From positions 367,139-431,138 of the forward strand of contig JAVBKU010000004.1 of assembly GCA_031553875.1 (NCBI GenBank): a stretch of 64,000 bases of DNA, given 5' to 3'. Of this stretch, positions 51,579-60,728 are shown piece after piece. The notes under the pieces are model-generated. The model made no database searches. It saw nothing but the letters and a program-made list of their open reading frames with translations, and was not told the DNA's origin. The position numbers were made by a program, and so were the translations under genes. Positions within the stretch are counted from its first letter, which is position 1, and every line of letters starts with the position of its first letter. This stretch comes from JAVBKU01 sp031553875 (GTDB taxonomy: Bacteria; Bacteroidota; Bacteroidia; Bacteroidales; Rikenellaceae).

Positions 51579-52292
51579 CTAAAAATCGAGATAAAAATCG
51601 CGGGTGAGCGACTTGTAATGGTCCGAATACCCAACCGCCCCGTTCTCTATCACCAACGTGTCCCACGAGGCCTCTCCCACCCCGAAGCGAAATTCCAACA
51701 GCACTCGTTTGAAGCGCATATCAGGCAGTGGTGCTACATCTGTGCGCCGGAATACATTAAGCCCATGTTTCGCCGCTACGGAGATAAAAAGCACAGACTC
51801 TTTATAAGGTAATATCACACTCAATTTTCCATCAGGCTTCAACAACCGGGCCGAGCAGGCGGCCAGGTCAGCGTAAGGTAGCGTGATGGCGTGGCGGGCC
51901 TCGCGGCGCGACGGATCGGGGGCTGTAAGCGACGAAAGGAAGAAGGGTGGATTGGATATTATGTGATCGAAGCGGCGGGACGTGGAGGCAGCGTAACCCT
52001 GCAGCGATGTTTCTCGCACCTCCACCCTATCGCTCCACGGCGAGCAGGCCGCGTTATCCATAGCATCTAAGCAGGCACTTGAATCGGTATCGATCCCGGA
52101 TACATTCGCCTTGGGTGCACGTTGAGCGGCCATAAGCGATATAAGTCCCGTGCCGCACCCCACATCGAGAATATCCGCCTCGTCGCCGTGCAACCCGCAC
52201 CATGCCCCGAGCAACACCCCGTCAGTGCCTACCTTCATGGCCGCACGCGACTGCGCTATATTAAACTGCTTAAACCTAAAATCCCGGGCCAT
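51579..52292 (-). CDS. trmN6: tRNA1(Val) (adenine-37-N6)-methyltransferase
   Basis: A 237-residue Rossmann-fold methyltransferase that would methylate A37 of tRNA-Val (YfiC/TrmN6). The SAM motif is ILDVGCGTGLISLMAAQR and the catalytic NPPF motif is seen in IISNPPFFLSS. The start MARDFRFKQFNIAQSRAAMKVGTDGVLLGAW at 52292 fits the usual N-terminus of the family; an upstream in-frame Met at 52325 adds an untypical extension. The gene is divergent from lolD, and repeat C copy 2 lies between them. Confidence 0.88.
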   Translation of the reverse strand: MARDFRFKQFNIAQSRAAMKVGTDGVLLGAWCGLHGDEADILDVGCGTGLISLMAAQRAPKANVSGIDTDSSACLDAMDNAACSPWSDRVEVRETSLQGYAASTSRRFDHIISNPPFFLSSLTAPDPSRREARHAITLPYADLAACSARLLKPDGKLSVILPYKESVLFISVAAKHGLNVFRRTDVAPLPDMRFKRVLLEFRFGVGEASWDTLVIENGAVGYSDHYKSLTRDFYLDF

Positions 52293-52337
52293 GATCTGAA
52301 TCCTTACTTCATGCAAATATACCACATTGGCGATAAC

Positions 52338-52508
52338 AAAATAATCCGCCGCTTCGGGCTTCTGCCGGAAACAGGTCTCGTGAGGGAGATCACCCTCTGT
52401 TATCGTGTAACGAGGGAAGCTCCCGGAAGAGACCCCGGCAGAAGACGCGGCTAGACTTTTTGCCTACTTTTGCGGCAATGGCAAAAGTAAGTCCCGCCGA
52501 AGGCGAAT
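52338..52508. repeat. Intergenic structured repeat C, copy 2 (long hairpin)
   Basis: Same element as 37635-37806. All five helices are perfect here: GCCGC (52348-52352)/GCGGC (52447-52451), CTTCTGCCGG (52359-52368)/CCGGCAGAAG (52435-52444), GGTCTC (52374-52379)/GAGACC (52429-52434), GGGAG/CTCCC, and CCCTC-GTTA/TAAC-GAGGG with a one-base bulge and loop TCGTG. Downstream, ACTTTTGC (52466-52473) pairs with GCAAAAGT (52481-52488), overlapping outward TACTTTTG boxes on both strands. It fills most of the 329-base gap between trmN6 and lolD; the rest, 52509-52621, is AT-rich with TACCTTTA near 52590. Confidence 0.88.
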
Positions 52509-52621
52509 AAATCATTGTAAAGTAGTAATTAATTTACACATACTGTTGCGGCGCCGCGCACAGACGTATATTTTCTGCGAAAAAAAACATACCTTTATCC
52601 CTCGAAACACAACACATCGTT

Positions 52622-53275
52622 ATGATAAAAGCGGAAGGCATACATAAATTCTACGGCGAGCTCGAAGTGCTGCGCGGCATCGACCTCGACATAGCTAAGG
52701 GCGAAGTGGTGTCGATAGTAGGCCCCAGCGGCGCAGGAAAGACCACCCTGCTCCAGATCATGGGTACGCTCAGCCGTCCCACCTCGGGCCGCATATCCAT
52801 CGGAGGCGTGGAACTTCAGAGCATGAATGATCGTGCGCTGTCGCAGTTCCGTAATACGCGCATAGGGTTCGTATTCCAGTTCCACCACCTTTTACCCGAA
52901 TTCTCGGCGGTGGAGAACGTAGCCATTCCCGCATACATAGCACGGGCCGACCGACGCAAGGCCGACGCCAAAGCCAAAGAATTGCTCGAGATGTTGGGCC
53001 TCGAACACCGCCTCACCCACAAGCCCGCCGAGCTCTCGGGCGGCGAACAGCAGAGAGTGGCCATAGCCCGCGCGCTCATCAATAATCCATCAGTACTTCT
53101 GGCCGACGAGCCCTCCGGCAACCTTGATACACAGAACCGCGAGGAGATCCATAAACTCTTCTTCACCCTGCGCGACAAGTTCGGGCAGACGACCGTCATC
53201 GTGACCCACGACCAGGAACTCGCCGGCATGTCCGACCGTAAAATAGTGATGAGCGACGGGCTTATAATCCCATAA
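52622..53275 (+). CDS. lolD: ABC transporter ATP-binding protein, LolD-like
   Basis: A 217-residue ATPase with Walker A GPSGAGKTT, signature LSGGEQQRVAIARAL, Walker B VLLADEPSGNLD and a switch His in VTHDQE. It belongs to the LolD/MacB-type branch that drives lipoprotein or substrate extraction from the inner membrane. The matching permease (LolC/E-like) is not in the window. It is the first gene of a rightward run that continues with a TIGR02757 gene 2 bases later. Confidence 0.88.
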   Translation: MIKAEGIHKFYGELEVLRGIDLDIAKGEVVSIVGPSGAGKTTLLQIMGTLSRPTSGRISIGGVELQSMNDRALSQFRNTRIGFVFQFHHLLPEFSAVENVAIPAYIARADRRKADAKAKELLEMLGLEHRLTHKPAELSGGEQQRVAIARALINNPSVLLADEPSGNLDTQNREEIHKLFFTLRDKFGQTTVIVTHDQELAGMSDRKIVMSDGLIIP

Positions 53276-53277
53276 GC

Positions 53278-54084
53278 ATGGACCGTATAGACCGCGACGG
53301 GCTGAAAGAGATGCTCGAAAGGTTGCACGACAAGTACAACGTCCCCTCGTTCATCGAGAACGACCCCATATCCATACCCCACAGCTTTACCGACCTGCGC
53401 GACCAGGAGATCGGAGGATTCCTTGCCGCCACCATCGCTTGGGGCAACCGTAAAGCAATAGTAGGCAATGCCCGGCGGCTTATGACCATGCTCGATGGCG
53501 CTCCGTACGACTTCACGATGAACGCCTCGGAAAGCGAAATGGCGACCCTGAACAACTTCGTGCATCGCACCTTCAACGGCGGCGACTGCATGGATTTTAT
53601 CGTTGCCCTGCGCCGTCTCTACTCCGAGTACGGCTCGATGAAGGATTTCTTCGAGGGCAGCTACGCCGAAAGCGGCGATATGAGGCAGGTGTTGTCGGAA
53701 TTCCGCAATTATTTCTGGCAGTGCGGCCACCAATCTCGTGCCGAAAAACACCTCTCCTCCATCGATAAGGGCGCAGCCTGTAAGAGGCTCAATATGTATA
53801 TAAAATGGATGGTGCGTAAGGACGACCGCGGGGTGGACCTGGGTTTATGGCCCGGCATCCCTTCCTCCGCCCTCTATCTGCCGCTCGACGTACACACCGC
53901 CTCTATGGGGCGGGAACTTGGCCTGCTCACTCGCAAACAGAACGACTGGAAGGCCGTGGAGGAGATCACCGCCTCTCTGCGGGAGTTCGATCCCAATGAC
54001 CCGGTAAGGTATGATTTCTCGCTTTTCGGCGCGGGTATAGACGGCTGGCTCAAAGACAAAAAGGCCCCGGCAAAACGCAAATAA
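53278..54084 (+). CDS. TIGR02757/DUF2400 family protein
   Basis: A 268-residue soluble protein. DPISIPHSFTDLRDQEIGGFLAATIAWGNRKAI and KRLNMYIKWMVRKDDRGVDLGLW are strong family blocks of TIGR02757 (DUF2400), which is widespread in Bacteroidota and has no established function. The second block resembles helix-hairpin segments of base-excision glycosylases, but this is only a resemblance. Two bases separate it from lolD. Confidence 0.87.
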   Translation: MDRIDRDGLKEMLERLHDKYNVPSFIENDPISIPHSFTDLRDQEIGGFLAATIAWGNRKAIVGNARRLMTMLDGAPYDFTMNASESEMATLNNFVHRTFNGGDCMDFIVALRRLYSEYGSMKDFFEGSYAESGDMRQVLSEFRNYFWQCGHQSRAEKHLSSIDKGAACKRLNMYIKWMVRKDDRGVDLGLWPGIPSSALYLPLDVHTASMGRELGLLTRKQNDWKAVEEITASLREFDPNDPVRYDFSLFGAGIDGWLKDKKAPAKRK

Positions 54085-54150
54085 CCGTAAGCCGTGTGCG
54101 CTTACCTCTTTTTATGGCCGTTCCAACGCCTAATCCTGCTATATAATTAC

Positions 54151-54158
54151 TATATTTG
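54151..54158 (+). promoter_or_regulatory. -7 box of the GH25 gene
   Basis: TATATTTG, 22 bases before the ATG at 54181. Confidence 0.6.
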
Positions 54159-54180
54159 CACGCATATTAGCCGGCCGACA

Positions 54181-54852
54181 ATGCGTCTTCAGACTCTACC
54201 CCTTATAATTATCTCCCTGCTCCTCGCTTCCTGTGCGGGGAAAAACTCGCCTCGCAGCTACGAGGTGTGGGGGCTCGACATCTCGAAGCATCAGAGGGAG
54301 GTGAATTGGGAGAAGATCGTGGAGCACGAATGTCCCCACTTCGTCTTCATCAAGGCTACCGAGGGGACGCTCATATCCGACCCCACATACGATACTCACG
54401 CCCGCGAGCTCGATAAATCGGGTGTACTCTGGGGTGCCTACCATTTTTTCGGCCACCGCACCCCCGGTAACGAACAGGCGCGTAATTTTATCCGTACCGC
54501 CAAGCTCAAGAAAGGCAACCTAATCCCCGTACTCGATATCGAGAAACACCGGTTTATGACCGACCCCGCCAAGTCGGTCCGAGAGGCCAAGAACTTCTGC
54601 CGCGAGATAAAGAAATACTACGGAGCCAACCCTATAATATACTGTTCTACACACTTCTACAACGACTACCTGAGTAGAGATTTCTGTTCGTCGGAATATA
54701 CCCTGTGGATCGCCGACTATCGCGGCAGACCCAATCTGAGGTGGAAATTCTGGCAGCATACCGAGTCGCACAAGATACATGGGATAAGGGGATGCGTGGA
54801 CAGGAACGTCTTCGCTGGCGATGTGAACGAACTGAGAAAACTTGTCTTGTAA
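54181..54852 (+). CDS. GH25 lysozyme-type lipoprotein
   Basis: A 223-residue muramidase-fold protein with a lipobox (LASC) after the signal peptide. GLDISKHQREVNWEKI at the start and PVLDIEKH near the middle give the family acidic residues (Asp in GLDIS and the DxE pair). It should cleave N-acetylmuramyl linkages in peptidoglycan from the periplasmic side. The start at 54181 is set by the signal peptide and promoter; a longer in-frame start at 54094 is unlikely. It ends one base before nadB begins, and co-transcription with nadB is likely. Confidence 0.88.
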   Translation: MRLQTLPLIIISLLLASCAGKNSPRSYEVWGLDISKHQREVNWEKIVEHECPHFVFIKATEGTLISDPTYDTHARELDKSGVLWGAYHFFGHRTPGNEQARNFIRTAKLKKGNLIPVLDIEKHRFMTDPAKSVREAKNFCREIKKYYGANPIIYCSTHFYNDYLSRDFCSSEYTLWIADYRGRPNLRWKFWQHTESHKIHGIRGCVDRNVFAGDVNELRKLVL

Positions 54853-54853
54853 G

Positions 54854-56440
54854 ATGAATATAAGTACGGATTTTTTAGTCATAGGTAGCGGCGCGGCGGG
54901 ATTGAGCTACGCGCTCAAGGTGGCCGAGCACGGTAAGGTCGTGGTGGTCACCAAGAGCGATCTGGGCGAGACCAACACCAGCTATGCCCAGGGCGGTATC
55001 GCAAGTGTGACCTACGAGCCCGACACGTTCGAGCAGCATATCGCCGATACGCTCACCTGCGGCGTGGGACAGTGTAACGTGGAGGCCGTGGAGGCCGTGG
55101 TTAAAGGGGCGCCAGACCAGATCAGGGAACTTCTCGGCTGGGGCGTAAAGTTCGATAAAGACACCAGTGGCCGCTACGACCTGGCCCGCGAGGGCGGTCA
55201 CACGCAGCACCGCATACTCCACCACAAGGATATCACCGGTTTCGAGATACAGCGCGCTCTGATGCACAAGGTCAAGCGCCACCGCAATATCGAGGTTCTC
55301 GAACACCATTTCGCCGTCGACATACTCACACAGCACCACCTCGGCAAGCTCGTACGCAAGAACACGCCCGATATCACCTGCTTCGGGGCTTATGTACTAG
55401 ACCTTAAAAAGAACAGCATAATCACGGTGCTTTCCAAGGTCACAGTGATAGCCACCGGCGGAGTGGGCAACATCTACCATACCACCACCAACCCCCTCGT
55501 GGCTACCGGCGACGGCATAGCCATGGTACACAGGGCCAAGGGCGTGGTCGAGAATATGGAGTTCATCCAGTTCCACCCCACCTCGCTGTTCAACCCCGGC
55601 GAGAGGCCGTCGTTCCTTATCACCGAGGCCATGCGCGGTTTCGGGGCGATACTGCGCCTGCAGGACGGCAAGGAGTTCATGGACAAGTATCACCCCATGG
55701 GTTCGCTCGCCCCGCGCGACGTGGTGGCCCGTGGTATCGACCACGAAATGAAGGTGCGAGGCGAAGACTTCGTCTACCTCGACGCCACGCACTGCAACCC
55801 TAAGGAGGTGATAAAGCACTTCCCCAACATCTACCAGAAGTGCCTCTCGGTGGGCATAGACATAACCAAGGACATGATCCCTGTGGTCCCCGCCGCGCAC
55901 TACTGTTGCGGGGGTATCAAGGTCGACCTTAACGGCGAATCGTCGATACACAGGCTCTACGCCCTCGGCGAAGCCTCCTCCACAGGCCTCCACGGCGCCA
56001 ACCGTATGGCCTCCAACTCGCTCATCGAAGCGGTGGTATACGCCGAACGCGCAGCAAGTCACAGCATATCAATGGCGGGCAAGTACACAATCCAAAATGA
56101 CATTCCCGACTGGGACTACGAAGGCACCTCCCTGCCCGAAGAGATGGTTCTTATCACCCAGAACTACAAGGAGATGCAGCAGATAATGAGTAACTACGTG
56201 GGCATCGTCCGCTCCAACCTGCGCCTCGAAAGAGCCCTGCGCCGCCTGGAGATAATATTCAAAGAAACCGAGGAACTTTACCTCAAATCGACCCTCAGCC
56301 AGAACCTCTGCGAACTGCGCAACATGATCGCCGTGGGCTACCTTATAATCAAGCAGGCGCAGCAACTCCACCAGAGCGTCGGCCTCCACTACTCGCTCGA
56401 CTACCCCGACAACTGGAAGCCGCAAATAACAGAATATTAA
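54854..56440 (+). CDS. nadB: L-aspartate oxidase
   Basis: A 528-residue FAD enzyme that oxidises L-aspartate to iminoaspartate, the first step of NAD synthesis (with fumarate as acceptor in anaerobes). FAD motif GSGAAGLSYALK is near the N-terminus; TSYAQGGIASV, the active-site HPTSL and YCCGGIKVDLNGESSIHRLYALGEASSTGLHGANRMASNSLIEA are family blocks. A helical C-terminal domain follows. nadA and nadC are not nearby. The ATG at 54854 is preferred to a TTG at 54842 that would overlap the GH25 gene. Confidence 0.95.
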   Translation: MNISTDFLVIGSGAAGLSYALKVAEHGKVVVVTKSDLGETNTSYAQGGIASVTYEPDTFEQHIADTLTCGVGQCNVEAVEAVVKGAPDQIRELLGWGVKFDKDTSGRYDLAREGGHTQHRILHHKDITGFEIQRALMHKVKRHRNIEVLEHHFAVDILTQHHLGKLVRKNTPDITCFGAYVLDLKKNSIITVLSKVTVIATGGVGNIYHTTTNPLVATGDGIAMVHRAKGVVENMEFIQFHPTSLFNPGERPSFLITEAMRGFGAILRLQDGKEFMDKYHPMGSLAPRDVVARGIDHEMKVRGEDFVYLDATHCNPKEVIKHFPNIYQKCLSVGIDITKDMIPVVPAAHYCCGGIKVDLNGESSIHRLYALGEASSTGLHGANRMASNSLIEAVVYAERAASHSISMAGKYTIQNDIPDWDYEGTSLPEEMVLITQNYKEMQQIMSNYVGIVRSNLRLERALRRLEIIFKETEELYLKSTLSQNLCELRNMIAVGYLIIKQAQQLHQSVGLHYSLDYPDNWKPQITEY

Positions 56441-56461
56441 TATCGTATCATTATATCTTAA

Positions 56462-58039
56462 ATGAGTTTAACCGAAGAGATCAAGCGCCGCCGCACGTTC
56501 GCCATCATCAGCCACCCAGACGCGGGTAAAACCACGCTCACCGAGAAGCTCCTCCTGTTCGGTGGCGCAATACACGTGGCCGGAGCAGTGAAATCCAACA
56601 AGATAAAGAAAGGGGCCACTTCCGACTTCATGGAAATCGAACGCCAGAGGGGTATCTCCGTGGCGACATCGGTAATGGGATTCGAGTACAAAGGCCTTAA
56701 GATCAACATCCTCGACACCCCGGGCCACGAAGATTTCGCTGAGGACACCTACCGTACGCTCACAGCCGTAGACAGCGTTATCGTGGTGATCGACGGGGCC
56801 AAGGGTATCGAATCGCAGACCCGCAAGCTTGTGGAGGTGTGTCGCATGCGCAAGACTCCTGTAATGGTCTTTATCAATAAACTCGACCGTCCGTGCAGGG
56901 ACCCGTTCGACCTGCTCGACGAAATAGAAAAGGAGCTAAAGATACGCGTACGCCCGCTGGCGTGGCCCATCAGTACGGGCAACACGTTCAAGGGTGTTTA
57001 CAACCTGTACAAGAACAATCTTTCGCTGTTCCTATCCTCCGACAAGCAGAGGCTCGACGAGAATGTCATCAATATTTCACTCGACGATCCCGCCATCGAT
57101 CAATACATATCGCCTTTTACCGAGCGCCTGCGCGACGACCTGGAACTGGTGAACGGCGTGTACCACGACTTCGACACCAAACCTTACCTTGACGGGGAAC
57201 TCGCGCCTGTGTTCTTCGGTAGTGCGCTCAACAATTTCGGCGTACAGGAACTTCTGGATTGCTTTATCGAGATAGCCCCCTCGCCCCGCGAGTCGGCCAC
57301 CGAACAGCGCACAATATCGCCGTACGAAGAAAAGCTGAGCGGCTTTATCTTCAAGATACACGCCAACATGGACCCCAACCACCGCGACCGTATCGCCTTC
57401 CTCAAGATATGTTCCGGGACGTTCGAGCGCAACAAACCCTACCTGCATGTGCGTTCGGGCAAGAATATGAAATTTTCCTCGCCCAACGCCTTTATGGCCG
57501 AGAAAAAGTCGATAGTCGATTTCGCCTACCCCGGCGACATCATCGGCCTGCACGACACGGGCAACTTCAAGATAGGCGACTCGTTCTCCGAGGGAGAGAA
57601 ACTACGCTTCACCGGCATTCCCAGCTTCGCCCCCGAGCTTTTCAGGTATATAGAAAACGCCGACCCTCTAAAATCCAAGCAGTTGGCCAAGGGCATCGAC
57701 CAGCTTATGGACGAAGGTGTGGCCCAGCTTTTTACCAGCAAGATGAATGGCCGCAAGATAATCGGTACGGTGGGGGCGCTTCAGTTCGAGGTGATCCAGT
57801 ACCGCTTAGAGCACGAATACAGCGCCAAGTGCCGCTACGAGCCGATACAGATGTACAAAGCATGCTGGATAGAGTCGGACAACCAGGAACAGCTACTTGA
57901 TTTCCGTAAACGCAAGCACGCCAATATGGCCATCGACAAGCACGGACGCGAGGTTTTCATGGCCGACACGAGCTACGCACTGTCGCTGGCGATCGAGAAA
58001 TTTCCCGATATAAAATTTCATTTTACTTCGGAGTTTTAA
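56462..58039 (+). CDS. prfC: Peptide chain release factor 3
   Basis: A 525-residue translational GTPase that recycles RF1/RF2 from the ribosome. G motifs are HPDAGKTTLTEK (G1), DTPGHEDF (G3) and NKLDR (G4). The length and C-terminal domain (NGRKIIGTVGALQFEVIQYRLEHEY) separate it from EF-G and from shorter relatives. It is the last gene of the rightward run and ends at a strong bidirectional terminator. Confidence 0.96.
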   Translation: MSLTEEIKRRRTFAIISHPDAGKTTLTEKLLLFGGAIHVAGAVKSNKIKKGATSDFMEIERQRGISVATSVMGFEYKGLKINILDTPGHEDFAEDTYRTLTAVDSVIVVIDGAKGIESQTRKLVEVCRMRKTPVMVFINKLDRPCRDPFDLLDEIEKELKIRVRPLAWPISTGNTFKGVYNLYKNNLSLFLSSDKQRLDENVINISLDDPAIDQYISPFTERLRDDLELVNGVYHDFDTKPYLDGELAPVFFGSALNNFGVQELLDCFIEIAPSPRESATEQRTISPYEEKLSGFIFKIHANMDPNHRDRIAFLKICSGTFERNKPYLHVRSGKNMKFSSPNAFMAEKKSIVDFAYPGDIIGLHDTGNFKIGDSFSEGEKLRFTGIPSFAPELFRYIENADPLKSKQLAKGIDQLMDEGVAQLFTSKMNGRKIIGTVGALQFEVIQYRLEHEYSAKCRYEPIQMYKACWIESDNQEQLLDFRKRKHANMAIDKHGREVFMADTSYALSLAIEKFPDIKFHFTSEF

Positions 58040-58062
58040 CCGGAGGCTTGAACGTAAGACCA

Positions 58063-58105
58063 AAAACGAGTATGGGCTGTCCAATGGACAGCCCATACTC
58101 GTTTT
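58063..58105. terminator. Bidirectional terminator between prfC and ispD
   Basis: Perfect 20-bp inverted repeat (58063-58082 with 58086-58105), arms starting AAAACGAG and ending CTCGTTTT, three-base loop. Confidence 0.95.
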
Positions 58106-58115
58106 ATAAACACCC

Positions 58116-58793
58116 CTACTTCAATCCCTTGAGAAGCTCCTCGGCCATAACGAGGTCGGCGGGGGTGGTTATTTTTATATTGGCGGGATCGCCCTCGGTG
58201 AGCGCTACCTCATGCCCCAAGGCCTCTACCACTGTAGCGTCGTCGGTAAAAAGATCGCTGTATGGCTCCCTATAAGCCTCTCTCAGAATGTCGGCGCGGA
58301 AAACCTGCGGGGTCTGCACGGCGCGGAACATCTCCCTGTCGACCACTTCGCTCATACCTCCCGACACACAGCGCAGGGAGTCGGCAACCTTAACCACAGG
58401 TATCGCCGCTCCGTGTTCCACCGCCGCGGCCACAACGCCCCGCACCATCTTCTCCGAGATGACCGGCCTCACACCGTCGTGTACCATTATATATTCGGCC
58501 TCGTCTGAGACGCTCTTTATACCGTTCTGCACCGAATCGTAGCGGGCGGCACCTCCGGCGCATACCTTATGAGGCACGGCAAAAGAATATTCCTTTTTCA
58601 ACTCCTCCCAGCGGGCCATCTCGCCCTGCGACAGTACTACAACGAATTCCGCTCCGGGAAGTATAGCGCTAAGGCGCGAAATACTCTGCATAAGCACCGT
58701 ATTTCCTCCTAAGGGAAGGAACTGCTTGGGCGTATCGCCGCCCATCCTGCTGCCGCTGCCTCCGGCAACCACTATCACCGCTATTTTGCTCAT
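58116..58793 (-). CDS. ispD: 2-C-methyl-D-erythritol 4-phosphate cytidylyltransferase
   Basis: A 225-residue enzyme of the MEP isoprenoid pathway that joins CTP and MEP. The nucleotide loop GGSGSRMGGDTPKQFLPLGG and the HDGVRP motif are diagnostic. It follows the epimerase-like gene by five bases, so the two are co-transcribed leftward; no ispF is attached. Confidence 0.95.
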   Translation of the reverse strand: MSKIAVIVVAGGSGSRMGGDTPKQFLPLGGNTVLMQSISRLSAILPGAEFVVVLSQGEMARWEELKKEYSFAVPHKVCAGGAARYDSVQNGIKSVSDEAEYIMVHDGVRPVISEKMVRGVVAAAVEHGAAIPVVKVADSLRCVSGGMSEVVDREMFRAVQTPQVFRADILREAYREPYSDLFTDDATVVEALGHEVALTEGDPANIKITTPADLVMAEELLKGLK

Positions 58794-58798
58794 ATCGG

Positions 58799-59818
58799 TT
58801 ATTTTAATCCGGCAACCACGCGCCGTACGGTTTCTTTTATCGGGGTGTAGCTGAAATCGACGTAGCGCGTGACCTTACCTCCGTCGTAATAACATTTGTC
58901 TGTAAGGTTGTTTATCACGTCGCGCGTCATCGCCCTCTGACATCTCCTGACAAGCGCGTAAGGACGCTCGAGAACGGACGCCAGACCCAACAGACCCTGA
59001 CCGGCCTTTATCACCGGCGGCTTCCGTCCCGCCTCCGTGGCCGACATCGAAATAATGTCCCTGTACGAGAGATTCTCGGCCGAGAGGATAAACCTCTCTC
59101 CCACCGCCTTCGGCTCCGAGGCCAGCAATATCATCGCCCGCGCCACATCACGCACGTCGACGTATCCCATAACTCCTTCGGTATAGAACGGCAGACCCTT
59201 GGCGGCTACCGGTATGATACATGCACTACCCAACGCCGAGGCATCACCCTCGCCCAATATTATAGCAGGATTGACGATCACGGCTTTAAGGCCCTTTGCC
59301 ATACCCCTGCGCACCTCGTTCTCCGAGAAAAATTTGCTCACCGAGTAGGCCGAGCTCTTGTTAAGGCGTTGTATATCGCACGTTTCGTCGATCAGCTCCG
59401 TTCCCTCCCTCGCCTCTCCGAGCGCGGCGATGGAACTCACGTGCACCAACAGCCCCACCTCCGCGCGCAGGCAGGCATCCACCATGTGGGCGGCTATCTC
59501 CACATTACCGGCTATCAGCTCCTCGGGCGGTATCCCGCCCATTGACACCGTGGCCGCGCAGTTGAATACCACTTCCACGCCATGTAGCGCCTCCTCCAAT
59601 ATCCCGGGATTATTGAAATTGACCTCCACAGCCCGTACCGAAGCAGGAAGCGCCGCTCCCGTCTCCCTGCGCACTATAGCCTCCACTCTGTCAAGGCGGC
59701 TGGCATCGCGCAAAAGAAGGGTGATATCGGCATAACCGTCCGACACCAACGCAGACACCAGATGCCCGCCGAGAAATCCCGACGCACCCGTAACGGCTAT
59801 TTTGGTACTCTTATTCAT
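58799..59818 (-). CDS. NAD-dependent epimerase/reductase (extended SDR, DFR-like)
   Basis: A 339-residue extended SDR. MNKSTKIAVTGASGFLGGHLVSALV gives the GxxGxxG cofactor site and SAYSVSKFFSE holds the catalytic YxxxK. It resembles dihydroflavonol-4-reductase-like proteins, a broad group reducing keto groups or epimerising sugars; the substrate is unknown. The start at 59818 is chosen over an upstream in-frame Met since the fold begins there. It is the first gene before ispD. Confidence 0.85.
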   Translation of the reverse strand: MNKSTKIAVTGASGFLGGHLVSALVSDGYADITLLLRDASRLDRVEAIVRRETGAALPASVRAVEVNFNNPGILEEALHGVEVVFNCAATVSMGGIPPEELIAGNVEIAAHMVDACLRAEVGLLVHVSSIAALGEAREGTELIDETCDIQRLNKSSAYSVSKFFSENEVRRGMAKGLKAVIVNPAIILGEGDASALGSACIIPVAAKGLPFYTEGVMGYVDVRDVARAMILLASEPKAVGERFILSAENLSYRDIISMSATEAGRKPPVIKAGQGLLGLASVLERPYALVRRCQRAMTRDVINNLTDKCYYDGGKVTRYVDFSYTPIKETVRRVVAGLK

Positions 59819-59845
59819 GATCCTGAAAATGGGCGACGCGTCCAA

Positions 59846-59900
59846 AAAACGCGGCGAAAAAGATCCGCCGCTTAAAGCACGCTCTTTTTCGCCGCGTATC
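59846..59900 (-). terminator. Terminator of the DUF3575/fimbria-like pair
   Basis: Perfect 15-bp stem ACGCGGCGAAAAAGA with its complement (59849-59863 and 59883-59897), 19-base loop, followed on the minus strand by TTTTTTGG. Confidence 0.85.
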
Positions 59901-59919
59901 CTTTGTATAGGTACAGCCT

Positions 59920-60717
59920 TTATTCTATCGGTTCAGGCTCGAAAGTTATGTCTATCTCCTCTGCGGCCACTATGGTAGCCGTAGTTATACTTACCTCCTG
60001 TACGGGGCCGGGAGACATATATGTGAGGTGAAATTCCGAACCAGCATTAGTCTTCGACGGGAACATATACAGCACCGAAGGTATGGTGGTGATTGTAGCG
60101 TTGTTATTCTCCATGTCGGTCTGTCCGAAATAATCGAGATTGGCATCCACGCTCTTGGCCACATTCGAGATGAACAGCGTCTGCGGCGTGATATCGCCAG
60201 GAAGGGAGTTCGTCACGTTGATCCTGCCTGTCAACCTTGTGAGAGTCCAGTTAATGGTCATATTCTCCTGGTCAAAGTACACCTCTCTGGCCTGTCCGGC
60301 GAAAAGGTCGGAGTTGAGGATATTGTCCTTAATGTTAACCGTGAACTTATCCAGCGAATAAAGCTCGGGCGACGACACGTTACACCACAACCATGTAGTG
60401 TACCTTCCAAAGGGAACGCTCGCCGTGCCGGTGAAAGACATTATCGCACTCTCGGAGGTGGTAGCCTCCGACTTTGTGACGTTAATGGGGCCGTAGACTA
60501 TCCTGTTTTGTTCGTCCTTGAGGAAAAGCTGTATCGTCTTTACGGGATTTTGGATATCTATTCCGTCATACCCTACGCGGGTGATGGTGAATTTAAACGT
60601 GATATCGGCGGTGAGCGAAGGATTGGGATCGTCCTTGTAGCACGAGCTCAACACGAGGGGCAAAGCCAGCAACAGCAGGCCAAATTTCCTTACTACGGCA
60701 GTTATATCTTTTTTCAT
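59920..60717 (-). CDS. FimB/Mfa2-like lipoprotein (fimbria-associated)
   Basis: A 265-residue lipoprotein (VLSSCYKDD lipobox) made almost wholly of beta strands. The pattern of an anchored N-terminus, a domain with TTWLWCNVSS and a later LTRLTGRINVTNSLPGD segment is reminiscent of the FimB/Mfa2 anchor family of Bacteroidales Mfa/Fim-type fimbriae. Similarity is at the level of style and context, not a strong motif. It starts 11 bases after the DUF3575 gene; DUF3575 proteins commonly accompany such fimbrial loci. No major fimbrillin subunit is seen. Confidence 0.5.
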   Translation of the reverse strand: MKKDITAVVRKFGLLLLALPLVLSSCYKDDPNPSLTADITFKFTITRVGYDGIDIQNPVKTIQLFLKDEQNRIVYGPINVTKSEATTSESAIMSFTGTASVPFGRYTTWLWCNVSSPELYSLDKFTVNIKDNILNSDLFAGQAREVYFDQENMTINWTLTRLTGRINVTNSLPGDITPQTLFISNVAKSVDANLDYFGQTDMENNNATITTIPSVLYMFPSKTNAGSEFHLTYMSPGPVQEVSITTATIVAAEEIDITFEPEPIE

Positions 60718-60728
60718 GCTGTCCGGTG

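Noticed and set aside
58063..58105. The 20-bp perfect inverted repeat as a mobile-element end or attachment site
   Set aside because: It lies exactly between two convergent gene ends, has A and T runs at its edges and occurs once, all of which fit a bidirectional terminator.
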